Source of the DNA: Magnetococcales bacterium
GTDB lineage: Bacteria; Pseudomonadota; Magnetococcia; Magnetococcales; JADFZT01
Direction of reading: 5' to 3'
Length of the DNA stretch: 64,000 nt
Assembly: GCA_015232395.1 (NCBI GenBank)
Contig: JADFZT010000001.1
Coordinates: 87,744-151,743, forward strand
Both the position numbers and the translations under genes were made by a program. Under the pieces are notes generated by a model. The model made no database searches. It worked only from the letters and a program-made list of their open reading frames with translations, and was not told where the DNA came from. The number at the start of each line of letters is the position of its first letter. The first letter of the stretch is position 1. Below, piece after piece: positions 43,147-51,728 of the stretch.

Positions 43147-43434
43147 ATGCATAAGGTAGAAAAAAAGGATTGTATCCATTGCGGCCAACCCATGCCGCTT
43201 TGGGCGGTCTCCTCCCACGACTATTCCGATGGCCTGGGTTTTGGCACCCCGGTGATGCGGGTCTGTTTTAACGACGAGTGTCCTTTTCACGTCAAGGGTT
43301 GGAACACCATGCATGACAGCTATGGCCGGATTGGCAGCGTACGTTTTTTCTTCAACCCCTTCGACGGCGACAACGGCGCCCTTCCGGTGGCGCACAAGGA
43401 TGCCATGCGGGGGGATATCATTGAGGAGGAGTGA
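43147..43434 (+). CDS. Small zinc-ribbon protein (Ogr/Delta-like spacing)
   Basis: 95 aa from ATG 43147 (AAGGAAGG upstream). Four cysteines form a likely zinc site: Cys9-x2-Cys12 (DCIHCGQP) and Cys40-x4-Cys45 (RVCFNDECPFH). The spacing resembles Ogr/Delta zinc fingers but the rest is not phage-like, with an aromatic-rich middle (GSVRFFFNPF) and an acidic end. It probably shares a transcript with alaS. Function is unknown. Confidence 0.75.
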   Translation: MHKVEKKDCIHCGQPMPLWAVSSHDYSDGLGFGTPVMRVCFNDECPFHVKGWNTMHDSYGRIGSVRFFFNPFDGDNGALPVAHKDAMRGDIIEEE

Positions 43435-43668
43435 GAACGATACGCCCAGGATGTCGTTTCAGTTTGGATAAACGCCCAAAAGGTATTATGATCATATACT
43501 AAAGGGGGCATGCCCTACTTCTTCAGCCAAGCCTGAAAAGTTTAGGCGTGTCTCCGGTAGAGTTTGGTCTTTCATTTGCTTCCATAAGGATTCGTTTGGC
43601 TGATCCATATCATCCATCCCGGATGAGGGCTCTGGAAAAACAGACTTGACTGTCTGGAGAGACGACTC

Positions 43669-44430
43669 ATGAAAAACAGCCACGAATACCGCTTCATCAT
43701 CGACGGCTTTACCCCCGAAACCATCCCCATGGCCCGTCTTGCCGAGTATATGGCTGACTTGGCAACGATTTTTGGTGAGCGTGAATCCGTCCATTTTGGA
43801 GGAGTGGAGTCCGGCAGTGCGAAACTTATCCCATGGGTCGAACCAGAAGCGGCACCCAAGGTTAAGTTCAACATCGAACAAGCCAAGGCTGGCCTCGCTC
43901 CCAAAGCCGCACAGGACGCCATCCACAACATTGACAAACTCCTCCGCGAAGACAATACGACTGGACGCCTTACCAATAATGAGGGGGCGGAAATCATTCC
44001 ATTCCCTGGACGAGAAGCCCCTACCCCCACGACTTACGGTCCTTTCAATCAGGAAGGTAGTCTGGACGGAACTGTTTTCAAGCTGGGGGGCCAAAAGCTG
44101 GGTGGCCAAAACGACCTTTATCCTGTAGGATTGCAGTCTGAAAATATTGTTTATAACTGTGTAGCCAGTTTATCTCTGGTTAAATGCCTTAGTAAATTTA
44201 TTATGGGGCCGGAACTGCGTGTCTGGGGGAAAGGTCGGTGGTTCCGGAGTGAAGAGGGCCAGTGGGAGTTAAGAAAATTCAGGATCAATAGCTTCGACCC
44301 GCTTGAGGAAAAGAAACTCACAGAAGTGGTGAAAGAACTCAGAGCCATTCCTGGCAGTGGATGGAATGAGATAGAAGATCCTTTTGCAGAGTTACATCGA
44401 ATTCGACACGGTGATGATGGAGTGAGTTGA
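43669..44430 (+). CDS. Uncharacterised partner of a PIN protein
   Basis: 253 aa. It begins MKNSHEYRFIIDGFTPETIP, then MARLAEYMADLATIFGERES, followed by beta-rich VHFGGVESGSAKLIPWVEPE and a helical INKLLREDN-like segment (IHNIDKLLREDNTTGRL) ending in a conserved-looking AEIIPFPGREAP. I recall this N-terminal architecture as a widespread uncharacterised family but know no function. The stop and the next start share one base (TGATG), so it is translated with the PIN protein and may be its antitoxin or sensor. Confidence 0.75.
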   Translation: MKNSHEYRFIIDGFTPETIPMARLAEYMADLATIFGERESVHFGGVESGSAKLIPWVEPEAAPKVKFNIEQAKAGLAPKAAQDAIHNIDKLLREDNTTGRLTNNEGAEIIPFPGREAPTPTTYGPFNQEGSLDGTVFKLGGQKLGGQNDLYPVGLQSENIVYNCVASLSLVKCLSKFIMGPELRVWGKGRWFRSEEGQWELRKFRINSFDPLEEKKLTEVVKELRAIPGSGWNEIEDPFAELHRIRHGDDGVS

Positions 44431-44966
44431 TGGTTGTTTTTGATTCCACCTTACTGCTTGTTTTCCTCAATGAAAACACCAATATACCGAATGACCCGAC
44501 AACAGGCCTTCCGGTCGAAAAAGCACGTGAACGAATCGATCACCTAATTGAAACCTTAGATAAAAACAAAGTCAAAATTATCATACCAACACCAGCTCTA
44601 AGTGAAGTTCTGGTTAGAGCTAAAGCTGCTGGCAATGAATATCTTCTACGTCTAGAAAAATATTCGTCTTTTCAAATCACTCCATTTGAAAAGATGGCCG
44701 CTATAGAACTGGCTGAAATGACAAAAAAGGCCATCAAAAAAGGTGATAAAAAGGGAGGAAGCAGCGAAACGTGGGCAAAAGTCAAATTTGATCGACAAAT
44801 TTTGGCCATTGGCAGAGTTGCCGGAGCTTCTACGATCTATTCGGATGACAACGGCTTAAAAGAAACGGGACGTATGTTAGGGTTCAAGATTCTATCACTG
44901 GCCGATCTGGATGTACCGCACAAGCAGCTTTCCTTTTCAAAAGAAGAACTCTCTCATTCAGATTGA
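44430..44966 (+). CDS. PIN-domain nuclease candidate
   Basis: 178 aa, start ATG 44430. The PIN acidic set is complete: Asp5 (VVFDSTLLLVFL), Glu59 (TPALSEVLVR), Asp121 (VKFDRQILAIG) and Asp139/140 (IYSDDNGLKE). Compared with VapC (about 130 aa) it has an extra loop at residues 14-30 and a helical insertion around 95-115 (TKKAIKKGDKKGG). It is AT-richer than its neighbours. It is coupled to the preceding 253-aa gene and was probably acquired with it. RNase activity is inferred. Confidence 0.8.
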   Translation: MVVFDSTLLLVFLNENTNIPNDPTTGLPVEKARERIDHLIETLDKNKVKIIIPTPALSEVLVRAKAAGNEYLLRLEKYSSFQITPFEKMAAIELAEMTKKAIKKGDKKGGSSETWAKVKFDRQILAIGRVAGASTIYSDDNGLKETGRMLGFKILSLADLDVPHKQLSFSKEELSHSD

Positions 44967-44998
44967 TCCAATCTGATAAGTCATATTCCATCCCCCTA

Positions 44999-45787
44999 TC
45001 AAACCACGCTGCCTGCCTTTTTCACATCCTGCTCTGTCCACCTCAGTTTGAGATAAGCCAGCCCGATAAAACCGTTGACCAGTGGGGTACGCAAAAAATG
45101 GAAGGCGTCATAGAAGGGATTGAAGGAGTAGCTATTCCATTCCGGTGGCGTCCAAAAAAAACGGAGAGCCAATGCATCCATCAGAATAAAGAAACAATGG
45201 ATCACCACCATCCCTAGCACCAGTCGGGAGGCATTGCCACGGGACAAGCGCCAGGAGTCGATAAATTGAACCCCCTGGCCGAGGGCGATTTTGGGAAACA
45301 TCAGAAAAAAACGAAATATCGGCAGGATAAAAATGACGCTGGCTGCGGTCGCAAAGATAATGTGTGCATCCGGGATAAAGGGGATGGGGGGCAATTTGGG
45401 CCAGACAAAAAGTGAGAAAATCGCAAATACAAAGAGGACGATCATCACCAATACCAAAGGAAATAACACCACCAACACCAGATATTGAGTCTCCCTCTTT
45501 CCAAAGCGAAGATGGAACCATCCACCAGGGGTGGGGGTAGTCTTTAACACCACATGATACCAAGGGATGGCAAAGGCGACATAAAGATATCCGCTGAGAA
45601 CCACACCTATGATTTCAATGGCGAAAGGAGGGCCTGCTGGTGAGGCATATTGATCCAAGACCAAATGGATAGCCAAACCACCCAGAAAAGGTATGGTAGC
45701 CAGACGGAGGAAAATGCGGAAATGGCTGACCAATAATTGCAAAGATTCGGACAGTGTCTGAAAAACATAAATTTGGACTGGCATCAT
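44999..45787 (-). CDS. Hypothetical polytopic membrane protein
   Basis: 262 aa with about six hydrophobic segments (near residues 27-45, 60-80, 103-130, 143-165, 190-212 and a weak one near 240). Charged loops are short. The start is MMPVQIYVF with GGGAA upstream; either Met may be used. I recognise no named family. It is transcribed ahead of nothing obvious and follows hemW on the same strand by 8 bp, suggesting the order hemW then this gene in one transcript. Confidence 0.75.
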   Translation of the reverse strand: MMPVQIYVFQTLSESLQLLVSHFRIFLRLATIPFLGGLAIHLVLDQYASPAGPPFAIEIIGVVLSGYLYVAFAIPWYHVVLKTTPTPGGWFHLRFGKRETQYLVLVVLFPLVLVMIVLFVFAIFSLFVWPKLPPIPFIPDAHIIFATAASVIFILPIFRFFLMFPKIALGQGVQFIDSWRLSRGNASRLVLGMVVIHCFFILMDALALRFFWTPPEWNSYSFNPFYDAFHFLRTPLVNGFIGLAYLKLRWTEQDVKKAGSVV

Positions 45788-45795
45788 TTCCCTTT

Positions 45796-46974
45796 CTAAA
45801 CCAACGCCACCATCACCCCATCCCCCAGCAGAAGCCCCTTATCCGTCAGCCATACCCGCTCCGGCGTCACCCTCACAAGCCCCTCCTCAACAAATCGTTC
45901 CACCTCCCGAGGCTTCCTCTCCAGCAAATCCGCCCCAGCGATCTCTCTGTAAAGGGCGCGTGCCATCCCCTCCTTGCGTCTCAAACCCATCAGCAAACAC
46001 TCTGAGGCGGCCTCTTCCGGGGAAACAGGGGTCATGGGGGGGATGGCGGGGGGATCGGCTTCCATGGATTCCATGTAGCTCTCCGGGCTAACGGAATGGA
46101 CTGAACGATGGGTGGCGCCATCCTCGCCAGTCCACTTGCCGTGAGCCGAAGCCCCCAGCCCCAGATAATCCCCAAACAACCAGTAGTGATCGTTGTGGCG
46201 GCAGGGATAGCCCGGTTTGGCAAAGTTGGATATTTCGTAAGGCAGGTAGCCATGATGAGAGAGAATCGAGCGGGTTTCCTGGAAAAGCTCCAGCTGGATC
46301 TCCTCTTCCGGCAGCCTTCGATCCATCTTGCGGACATGAAAGGGGGTGCCAGGCTCAACCGTCAGCTGATAGCAGGAAAGATGCTCCGGTGAAAATTCAA
46401 GCGCCCGGAAAAGCTCCCCCTGCCACTGCTCCAAAGTATGACCCGGCGTGCCGAAGATAAGGTCCAGATTGAGATTATCCACCCCCGCCTCCCTGGCAGC
46501 AACAATCGCTGCTTGCGCCTTGGCCAAGCGATGGGGGCGCTCCAGCTGCTTCAGGCGATCATCAGAAAAAGCCTGAATCCCCAAGCTAAAGCGATTGATC
46601 CCCGCTTCCAGATAACCCGACAGACGTTCCACGGTGACCGATTCGGGATTCGCCTCCAGAGTGATCTCACAGGTAGGAAAAAGATCGAATTGGTCGGAAA
46701 TGACCTCCAGGATAGTGGCGATTGAGGCGGGTTGAAAAAGGGAAGGGGTGCCACCGCCGATAAAAATTGAGGCCAAGGGACGATCATCTGTGGCCAGCCA
46801 CTGCCGCCAAGCGCGAATTTCTTTTAGAAGAGAGTGAGTATAGCGTTCTTCCGGAAGGGTATTTTCTACTTGGGAGGCAAAATCGCAGTATGGACACTTA
46901 TGGGCGCAGAAGGGGAGGTGAAGGTAGAGGGATAGGGGGCGGTTTTTGGGGAGGGGAAAGGTTTTTAAATACAA
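45796..46974 (-). CDS. hemW: Radical SAM protein HemW (haem chaperone)
   Basis: About 392 aa. The radical-SAM cluster motif Cys-x3-Cys-x2-Cys appears in LPFCAHKCPYCDFASQ near residue 25. GGGTPSLF, the SAM-binding strand and the C-terminal HemN-type domain follow. HemW is a haem-binding insertion chaperone, often mis-annotated as coproporphyrinogen oxidase. There is no ATG before the Cys motif. TTG 46974, eight bases after AAGG, is the best start, with TTG 46980 as an alternative. Both the site and the start lie at the edge of a family B repeat. Confidence 0.88.
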   Translation of the reverse strand: MYLKTFPLPKNRPLSLYLHLPFCAHKCPYCDFASQVENTLPEERYTHSLLKEIRAWRQWLATDDRPLASIFIGGGTPSLFQPASIATILEVISDQFDLFPTCEITLEANPESVTVERLSGYLEAGINRFSLGIQAFSDDRLKQLERPHRLAKAQAAIVAAREAGVDNLNLDLIFGTPGHTLEQWQGELFRALEFSPEHLSCYQLTVEPGTPFHVRKMDRRLPEEEIQLELFQETRSILSHHGYLPYEISNFAKPGYPCRHNDHYWLFGDYLGLGASAHGKWTGEDGATHRSVHSVSPESYMESMEADPPAIPPMTPVSPEEAASECLLMGLRRKEGMARALYREIAGADLLERKPREVERFVEEGLVRVTPERVWLTDKGLLLGDGVMVALV

Positions 46975-47133
46975 GATCAAGACCTTGGGGGCTTCGCCCC
47001 CAATCCCCCGGGGGGTTGGAAAATCAAGATCAAAGGATGAAAATCAAGATCAAAAGATTAGAAGCAAAATCTAGATCAAAATCCAAACCTTGGGGGAGGG
47101 AACTCCCCCAAACCCCTACCTTTTTTTAATAGT
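46962..47133 (+). repeat. Family B hairpin repeat, copy 3 (complete)
   Basis: Order: CCTTGGGGGCTTCGCCCCCA hairpin, CCCCCGGGGGG palindrome, AT-rich tract with repeated AATCAAGATCAAA, second hairpin CCTTGGGGGAGGGAACTCCC, then CCCCTACC and a T-run ending AATAGTAT. It fills the gap between hemW (start side) and rph (stop side) and serves as reference for the interrupted copy 1. Confidence 0.8.
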
Positions 47134-47142
47134 ATAAAACCA

Positions 47143-47865
47143 TTATTTCGTCAGCAACGCCTTCTTTTGGGCAGCAACCAGCTCCTGAATCCCCTTCTCA
47201 GCCAAATCCGTCAAATCATTCAAATCCTTCCGACTAAAAGGAACCCCCTCAGCCGTCCCCTGAATCTCAACAATCCCACCATTCGCCGTCATCACAAAAT
47301 TCATGTCCGTATCACACGTCGAATCCTCTTCATAATTCAAATCCAAAAGAGGTACCCCACCCAACATGCCACAACTCACCGCACCTAAAAAATCAGTGAT
47401 CGGCAACTCACCAATCCGACCCTGATCCTGCAACCAACGACAACAATCCATCAACGCCACAAAAGCACCCGTAATCGAAGCCGTCCTGGTCCCCCCATCC
47501 GCCTGCAACACATCACAATCAATCCAAATCGTCCGCTTGCCCAACTTCGGCAAATCCGTCACCGAACGCAAAGAACGTCCAATCAAACGCTGAATCTCCA
47601 ACGTCCGACCACCCTGCTTGCCCCTGGTCGCCTCACGAGATGAACGATCATGGGTCGAACGCGGCAACATGCCATACTCCCCCGTCACCCAACCCCGATC
47701 CTGATTACGCATCCAACGGGGCTGACGCTCCTCCACACTCGCCGTACACAACACCCGGGTCCGACCACAGGAAATCAAACACGAACCTTCCGCATGCTCG
47801 CTAAAACCACGGGTGATGGTCACCGGGCGCAGTTGATCCGGTGAACGACCGTCAGGTCTCGACAT
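47143..47865 (-). CDS. rph: Ribonuclease PH
   Basis: 240 aa phosphorolytic 3'-5' exoribonuclease maturing tRNA 3' ends. Signatures: [19 protein letters not shown] at the N-terminus, [29 protein letters not shown], and the RNase PH core [17 protein letters not shown] with [18 protein letters not shown] precedes ATG 47865. The gene has an unusual composition: the coding strand is G/T-rich and C-poor, with many TTG, GTT and GAT codons, unlike hemW or dsrK beside it. Confidence 0.96.
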   Translation of the reverse strand: MSRPDGRSPDQLRPVTITRGFSEHAEGSCLISCGRTRVLCTASVEERQPRWMRNQDRGWVTGEYGMLPRSTHDRSSREATRGKQGGRTLEIQRLIGRSLRSVTDLPKLGKRTIWIDCDVLQADGGTRTASITGAFVALMDCCRWLQDQGRIGELPITDFLGAVSCGMLGGVPLLDLNYEEDSTCDTDMNFVMTANGGIVEIQGTAEGVPFSRKDLNDLTDLAEKGIQELVAAQKKALLTK

Positions 47866-47976
47866 ACTGATTTACTCCAGAAAGAAAAAGATAAAAAGAG
47901 ACGAAAGGAGAAAAAAGGCAGGCAGCTCTGCCGGGTCCAAGAGGAACCCCGGACCCGGCAGAGTGAATTTCAAAAG

Positions 47977-49476
47977 CTAGACGATACCCTTTTTGGCACC
48001 CAGCTGAATGGCATTACTCACCAACTGATGCACACCACCCACGGTATCCATGGGGATGCCGTACATGGGAAGGATCTTGGTAAACTGCGCCTTACAAATC
48101 GCACAGATCAGACCCAAAAAGTTGACCCCATTCTTATCCATCACCCGCTTCAAGGCCGTCACCCGAGGCAAAGCCCCCTTGATGCGAATGTCCATCAATT
48201 CGTCGGTCAAAATACCGCCACCGCCACCGCAGCAGAAGGTCTTCTCACCGATGGTATCCTCATCCATCTCGACAAATCGATTGGCCGTGGCTTTGATCAA
48301 CTCCCGGGGAATCATCATCTGGCCACCCGCATGGGGCCCCATCCGGGTCGCCCGGGCCACGTTACAGGAGTCGTGGAAGGTAATGACGTGCTCGTCGTTG
48401 GCCTCCTTGTCGAAGACCAAAGCACCCTGTTTGTAAAGATCGTGGGTAAACTCACAGATGTGCTGGGGCACCGGATAGTTGGGATCCAGAAAGTCGAACG
48501 GTCCCATCAGGGTGTTCCAAAAGCTGTAAGCCGCACGCCAAGCGTGACCACACTCACCCACCACGATCCGTTTGACCTTCAACTCCCGGGCCTGCTCGGC
48601 AATCCGGGAAGCAATGCGACGCTTGTTCTCATAAGAACCGATAAACATGCCAAAGTTGGCAGCTTCAGCGGCATAGGAGCTGATGGTGAAGGAGATGCCG
48701 GCTTGATGAAACACCTTGGCATAACCCATCAAAGACATGATGTGGGGCTCAGAGAAAAAGTCCGCCGAAGGAGGCACCAACAAAACATCCGCCCCCTCCT
48801 GATCCAGAGGCAAGCGCACTTCGTGGCCGCAATTGTCCAGCATGTCCTCTTCCAGGAACTCCAGGGTTCCCTTCAGAGCAGGCTTGGGAATGCCCAGGTT
48901 GTTGCCGATTTCGTGGACCTTGGCGACAATTTCGGTGGTATATTTATGACCCACACCGATGGCATCCATAATCTCCCGAGCCGCCATGGTGACCTCAGCG
49001 GTGTCGATGCCGTAAGGACAAAAGACCGAGCAACGCCGACACTGGGAGCATTGGTGGAAATAGGTGAACCACTTGTGCAGGGTCTCTTCGTCAAACTCGG
49101 CAGCCCCCACCACACCCGGCAACAGCTTACCAGCCGGGGTAAAGTAGCGCCGATAGACATCCCGCATCAGCTCGGCACGCTGCACCGGCATGTTGTTGGG
49201 ATCCTGGGTGCCCAGAAAATAGTGGCACTTGTCGGCACAGGCGCCGCATTTGACGCAGATGTCCATGAACACCTGGAGGGACCGATACTTTTTCAGCATC
49301 TCCCCCATCTTTTCGATGCCCTTTTCCTGCCAGTTTTCCACACGCTCCCCGGGGAATCCCAGGGGGGCCATGTGCTTGTCTACGGCAGGATAGGGTTTCA
49401 GGTGCCCCGTGGTCCCCTCTTTCAGGGGAGGCGTCTCGATGTCTTCCGGTATTTCCGGAACCTCGTAATCAGCCAC
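47977..49476 (-). CDS. dsrK: DsrK-type Fe-S heterodisulfide reductase-like subunit
   Basis: 499 aa. GTG 49476 is the start with GAGGAG eight bases upstream. The N-terminal half holds two ferredoxin-type clusters (CVKCGACADKCHYF and CSQCRRCSVFCPYG). The C-terminal half holds CCG-type sequences (ECGHAW, HDSCNVAR, CCGGGGGILTDEL, CAICKAQF), as in HdrD/DsrK. In sulfur bacteria DsrK is the cytoplasmic catalytic subunit of the DsrMKJOP or DsrMK membrane complex that handles the DsrC trisulfide/disulfide. It is 93 bp after dsrM. Confidence 0.93.
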   Translation of the reverse strand: MADYEVPEIPEDIETPPLKEGTTGHLKPYPAVDKHMAPLGFPGERVENWQEKGIEKMGEMLKKYRSLQVFMDICVKCGACADKCHYFLGTQDPNNMPVQRAELMRDVYRRYFTPAGKLLPGVVGAAEFDEETLHKWFTYFHQCSQCRRCSVFCPYGIDTAEVTMAAREIMDAIGVGHKYTTEIVAKVHEIGNNLGIPKPALKGTLEFLEEDMLDNCGHEVRLPLDQEGADVLLVPPSADFFSEPHIMSLMGYAKVFHQAGISFTISSYAAEAANFGMFIGSYENKRRIASRIAEQARELKVKRIVVGECGHAWRAAYSFWNTLMGPFDFLDPNYPVPQHICEFTHDLYKQGALVFDKEANDEHVITFHDSCNVARATRMGPHAGGQMMIPRELIKATANRFVEMDEDTIGEKTFCCGGGGGILTDELMDIRIKGALPRVTALKRVMDKNGVNFLGLICAICKAQFTKILPMYGIPMDTVGGVHQLVSNAIQLGAKKGIV

Positions 49477-49569
49477 GTACCGACTCCTCGTTTCAGATCA
49501 GTGAAATCCCGGGGGAAGCCGGTAAGGCTCAACCCGAGTGGATCAATCAGGAAAAACTCACGCTGCTCT

Positions 49570-50280
49570 TTACTTGTCAGCCCAGGGATTGACGTGCCGC
49601 TTTTCCCGGGGATTGTCCACCTGATAGCGGGTGGGGGCAAAAAAGATCCCACCAAGATGCATCAGCTTGCTAAAAGGAAAGAGCAGGATCAGCGCAAAAG
49701 CCATCAGCAGATGCAGGATGAAAATCCAGTCGCCAGCCATCTGGGGGGAAAAGCTCTGGAAAGGCACCAGAAGATCCACCATGGAGGCCTTCACCGCGAC
49801 GATGTCCGGGCGGATAAAAAATTTCATCACCAGACCGGTAAAGCCGATGCCCAAAAGCAGCAGCAACCAGCCATAGTCAGCCTTGGAAGAGATGTAGCGC
49901 ACCCGGTCGATAAAGATCCGGCGCAGCAACAGCACCCCCAGACCACCCATCATGGCCAAACCCGCCAACACCCCCAAAATCTGGATGTGGGCAAACAGAG
50001 GGGGGAGGGGATCCACAAAGTAGCGCAGATGGCGGATCGCCACCAAAACCAAGGCCCCGTGGAAGGCTATGGAACCCGCCCAGGCCAGTTTGTCCCCCTT
50101 GAAGAGGCTGTTGAAAAGGACCACTTCCAGAAAAAGCCTTCGAATCACCCCAAATCGACTGGTGGGGGCTGGGGTCGTGGCTATCTTGAGGGGTGCGGTG
50201 GATCGCAGGTAGGTCGAAATCCGCCACACGAAGCCGATGACAAAAATACCAAGGACGAGGTATGCGAGGACCGTAAGCAT
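49570..50280 (-). CDS. dsrM: DsrM-type membrane cytochrome b subunit
   Basis: 236 aa with five to six transmembrane helices. It belongs to the nitrate reductase gamma (NarI)-like family: conserved His residues sit in helices (AFHGALVLVAIRHLRYF, FILHLLMAFALILLFPFSKL-HL) and would ligate haem b. The C-terminus HVNPWADK is typical of DsrM. It passes electrons between quinone and DsrK. It is preceded by dsrC 258 bp upstream with two hairpins between. Confidence 0.93.
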   Translation of the reverse strand: MLTVLAYLVLGIFVIGFVWRISTYLRSTAPLKIATTPAPTSRFGVIRRLFLEVVLFNSLFKGDKLAWAGSIAFHGALVLVAIRHLRYFVDPLPPLFAHIQILGVLAGLAMMGGLGVLLLRRIFIDRVRYISSKADYGWLLLLLGIGFTGLVMKFFIRPDIVAVKASMVDLLVPFQSFSPQMAGDWIFILHLLMAFALILLFPFSKLMHLGGIFFAPTRYQVDNPREKRHVNPWADK

Positions 50281-50538
50281 GCGGTTTTCCCGTCAGGGCG
50301 CGAGTTATCGTTAACGGCGGCGGGAGGTAAGCCCTAACCCGATTGCAGGTGTACAGGACTTCCTTTCTGTTCTGTACAGAAACAGAAAACCGCCTTCACA
50401 TAGGACGAAAACCGGTTCCTCCCAGGATAGGCAGACTGCATGCCTCCCCTGGGAAAAACCGGTTTCGAATACATCAGACCAGTCTGGCTTCCGGCTCTTC
50501 CCAGGCGTGTTGCCTTGGGAAAAAACCGGAAAAAAAAA
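50281..50538 (-). other. dsrC-dsrM spacer with tandem hairpins
   Basis: Two hairpins share the same outer sequence. The first (50412-50462) pairs CCGGTT/AACCGG, CCCAGG/CCTGGG and GGCA/TGCC. The second (50491-50529) pairs CCGG/CCGG and CTTCCCAGG with CCTTGGGAA. A further near-palindrome TTTCTGTTCTGTACAG with AACAGAAA lies at 50364-50388. No U-run follows on the minus strand, so these look like processing or stability elements rather than terminators, able to give more dsrC than dsrMK message. Confidence 0.55.
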
Positions 50539-50874
50539 TCAGACGCAGCCAGTCGGCTTGGGGAGGCCAGCAATCTTACAGGCTTGCTTGGCCGGACCGC
50601 CGGGATACAGATCGTAGAGATATTTGGTGTTGCCCTTGTCCTTACCAAGCTTTTTACCAATCGCTTTGGTGAGGATGCGGATCATGGGAGCAATTTTGTA
50701 CTCTTCATAATATTCCCGCAGAAAGTTGACCACTTCCCAGTGGGAAGGAGACATGTCGACATTCTCGGCTTCAGCGAGGTACTCAGCCACTTCCTGGCTC
50801 CAGTCACCAAGATTCACAAGATAGCCATCTTCGTCAGTTTCGTAGGTTTGTCCACTCAGTTCAAAACTCGGCAT
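50539..50874 (-). CDS. dsrC: DsrC sulfur-carrier protein
   Basis: 111 aa. True DsrC is identified by two conserved C-terminal cysteines, here Cys99 and the penultimate Cys110 in ACKIAGLPKPTGCV, on the flexible arm that carries a trisulfide to or from sulfite reductase. TusE and other homologues lack one of them. The strong AGGAG site and a TATATA-type -10 region upstream fit high expression. dsrAB and dsrEFH are not in the window. Confidence 0.96.
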   Translation of the reverse strand: MPSFELSGQTYETDEDGYLVNLGDWSQEVAEYLAEAENVDMSPSHWEVVNFLREYYEEYKIAPMIRILTKAIGKKLGKDKGNTKYLYDLYPGGPAKQACKIAGLPKPTGCV

Positions 50875-51386
50875 GATTTCGTTCTCCTCTACTTTCCTAA
50901 ACTAGGTTATATATCCCCGTTCCATCCAGACATATTTGATTGGGCCTGCCCGGGAGCCAAATGAAAAACCCGGACTTGCCACCCGGGAGCTTTGTTATTT
51001 TTTGCAAGGCCGGAGCAGGAAAAAAAACCCGAATCCAGAGGCCATGCCAGACCAGACTAACCCCGCACCCCGAAGCGAACATTAGATTATCATGATTTTC
51101 GAATAAGGCAACCCTTCTGTCACACCCGATTTGGATTTTCACAGGGCCAAAAACGGGGGGGGTGCCTCACCTTAAAACGCGAAATCGTCACCCAGCCAAA
51201 ACCGGGGAGAGCACCTGACTGATATTTATATCTCCATGTTGACTTGATTGCAAAGGGCACCCAGAATTGATCGCATAATTTTCTGATGGATCCATTCTGA
51301 AGATACCGGTCAGGGCCTCGTCAGCCATGCCCCAAACTCAGGATGACCTTTAGGAAGGAAACGACAAAATCAGGGAAGGAGTAAAG
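50875..51386. other. Divergent regulatory region, dsrC / ferredoxin
   Basis: 512 bp without a supported gene, between two genes pointing outward. It contains the dsrC promoter region (AT-rich around 50905-50920), a hairpin-forming CCCGGGAG / CCCGGG segment near 50949-50990 and a G-run near 51156. Nothing else is recognisable. Confidence 0.5.
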
Positions 51387-51701
51387 ATGATCAACAAACC
51401 CAAACACCACGTATTCGTCTGCATGAACACCCGGCCTGAAGGCCACCCCAGGGGCTCCTGTGGCGCAGTGGGGGCCGGTTCCATTCGGGACGCCTTTGCC
51501 AATGAAATGGAAAAACGCGCCCTCTTCGAGCAGATCTACCTCACCGGCACCTCCTGCATGGGGCCTTGCGACCAAGGTCCTACCGTCGTGGTCTATCCCG
51601 AAGGGGTCTGGTATGGCCGGGTCAAGCCGACGGATATCACTGAAATCGTGGAGCAGCATCTACTGGGTGGAGAACCGGTCGCGCGACTGCGCATCGGCTG
51701 A
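51387..51701 (+). CDS. Thioredoxin-like [2Fe-2S] ferredoxin
   Basis: 104 aa. It begins HHVFVCMNTRPEGHPRGSCG. Four cysteines at 12, 25, 57 and 61 (C-x12-C and C-x3-C in GTSCMGPCDQGP) match the thioredoxin-fold ferredoxins. AGGAG is eight bases upstream. VVYPEGVWYGRVKPTDITEI is the family's C-terminal part. It is a soluble cytoplasmic electron carrier. Its position opposite dsrC suggests, but does not prove, a link to sulfur metabolism. Confidence 0.92.
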   Translation: MINKPKHHVFVCMNTRPEGHPRGSCGAVGAGSIRDAFANEMEKRALFEQIYLTGTSCMGPCDQGPTVVVYPEGVWYGRVKPTDITEIVEQHLLGGEPVARLRIG

Positions 51702-51728
51702 GTTGGCGTGAGCAAACCCGGTTTGGGA

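Noticed and set aside
48028-50337. A 769-codon open frame on the plus strand
   Set aside because: It is antisense to dsrK and dsrM, which are unmistakable; it has His/Gly/Pro-rich shadow composition and no family resemblance.
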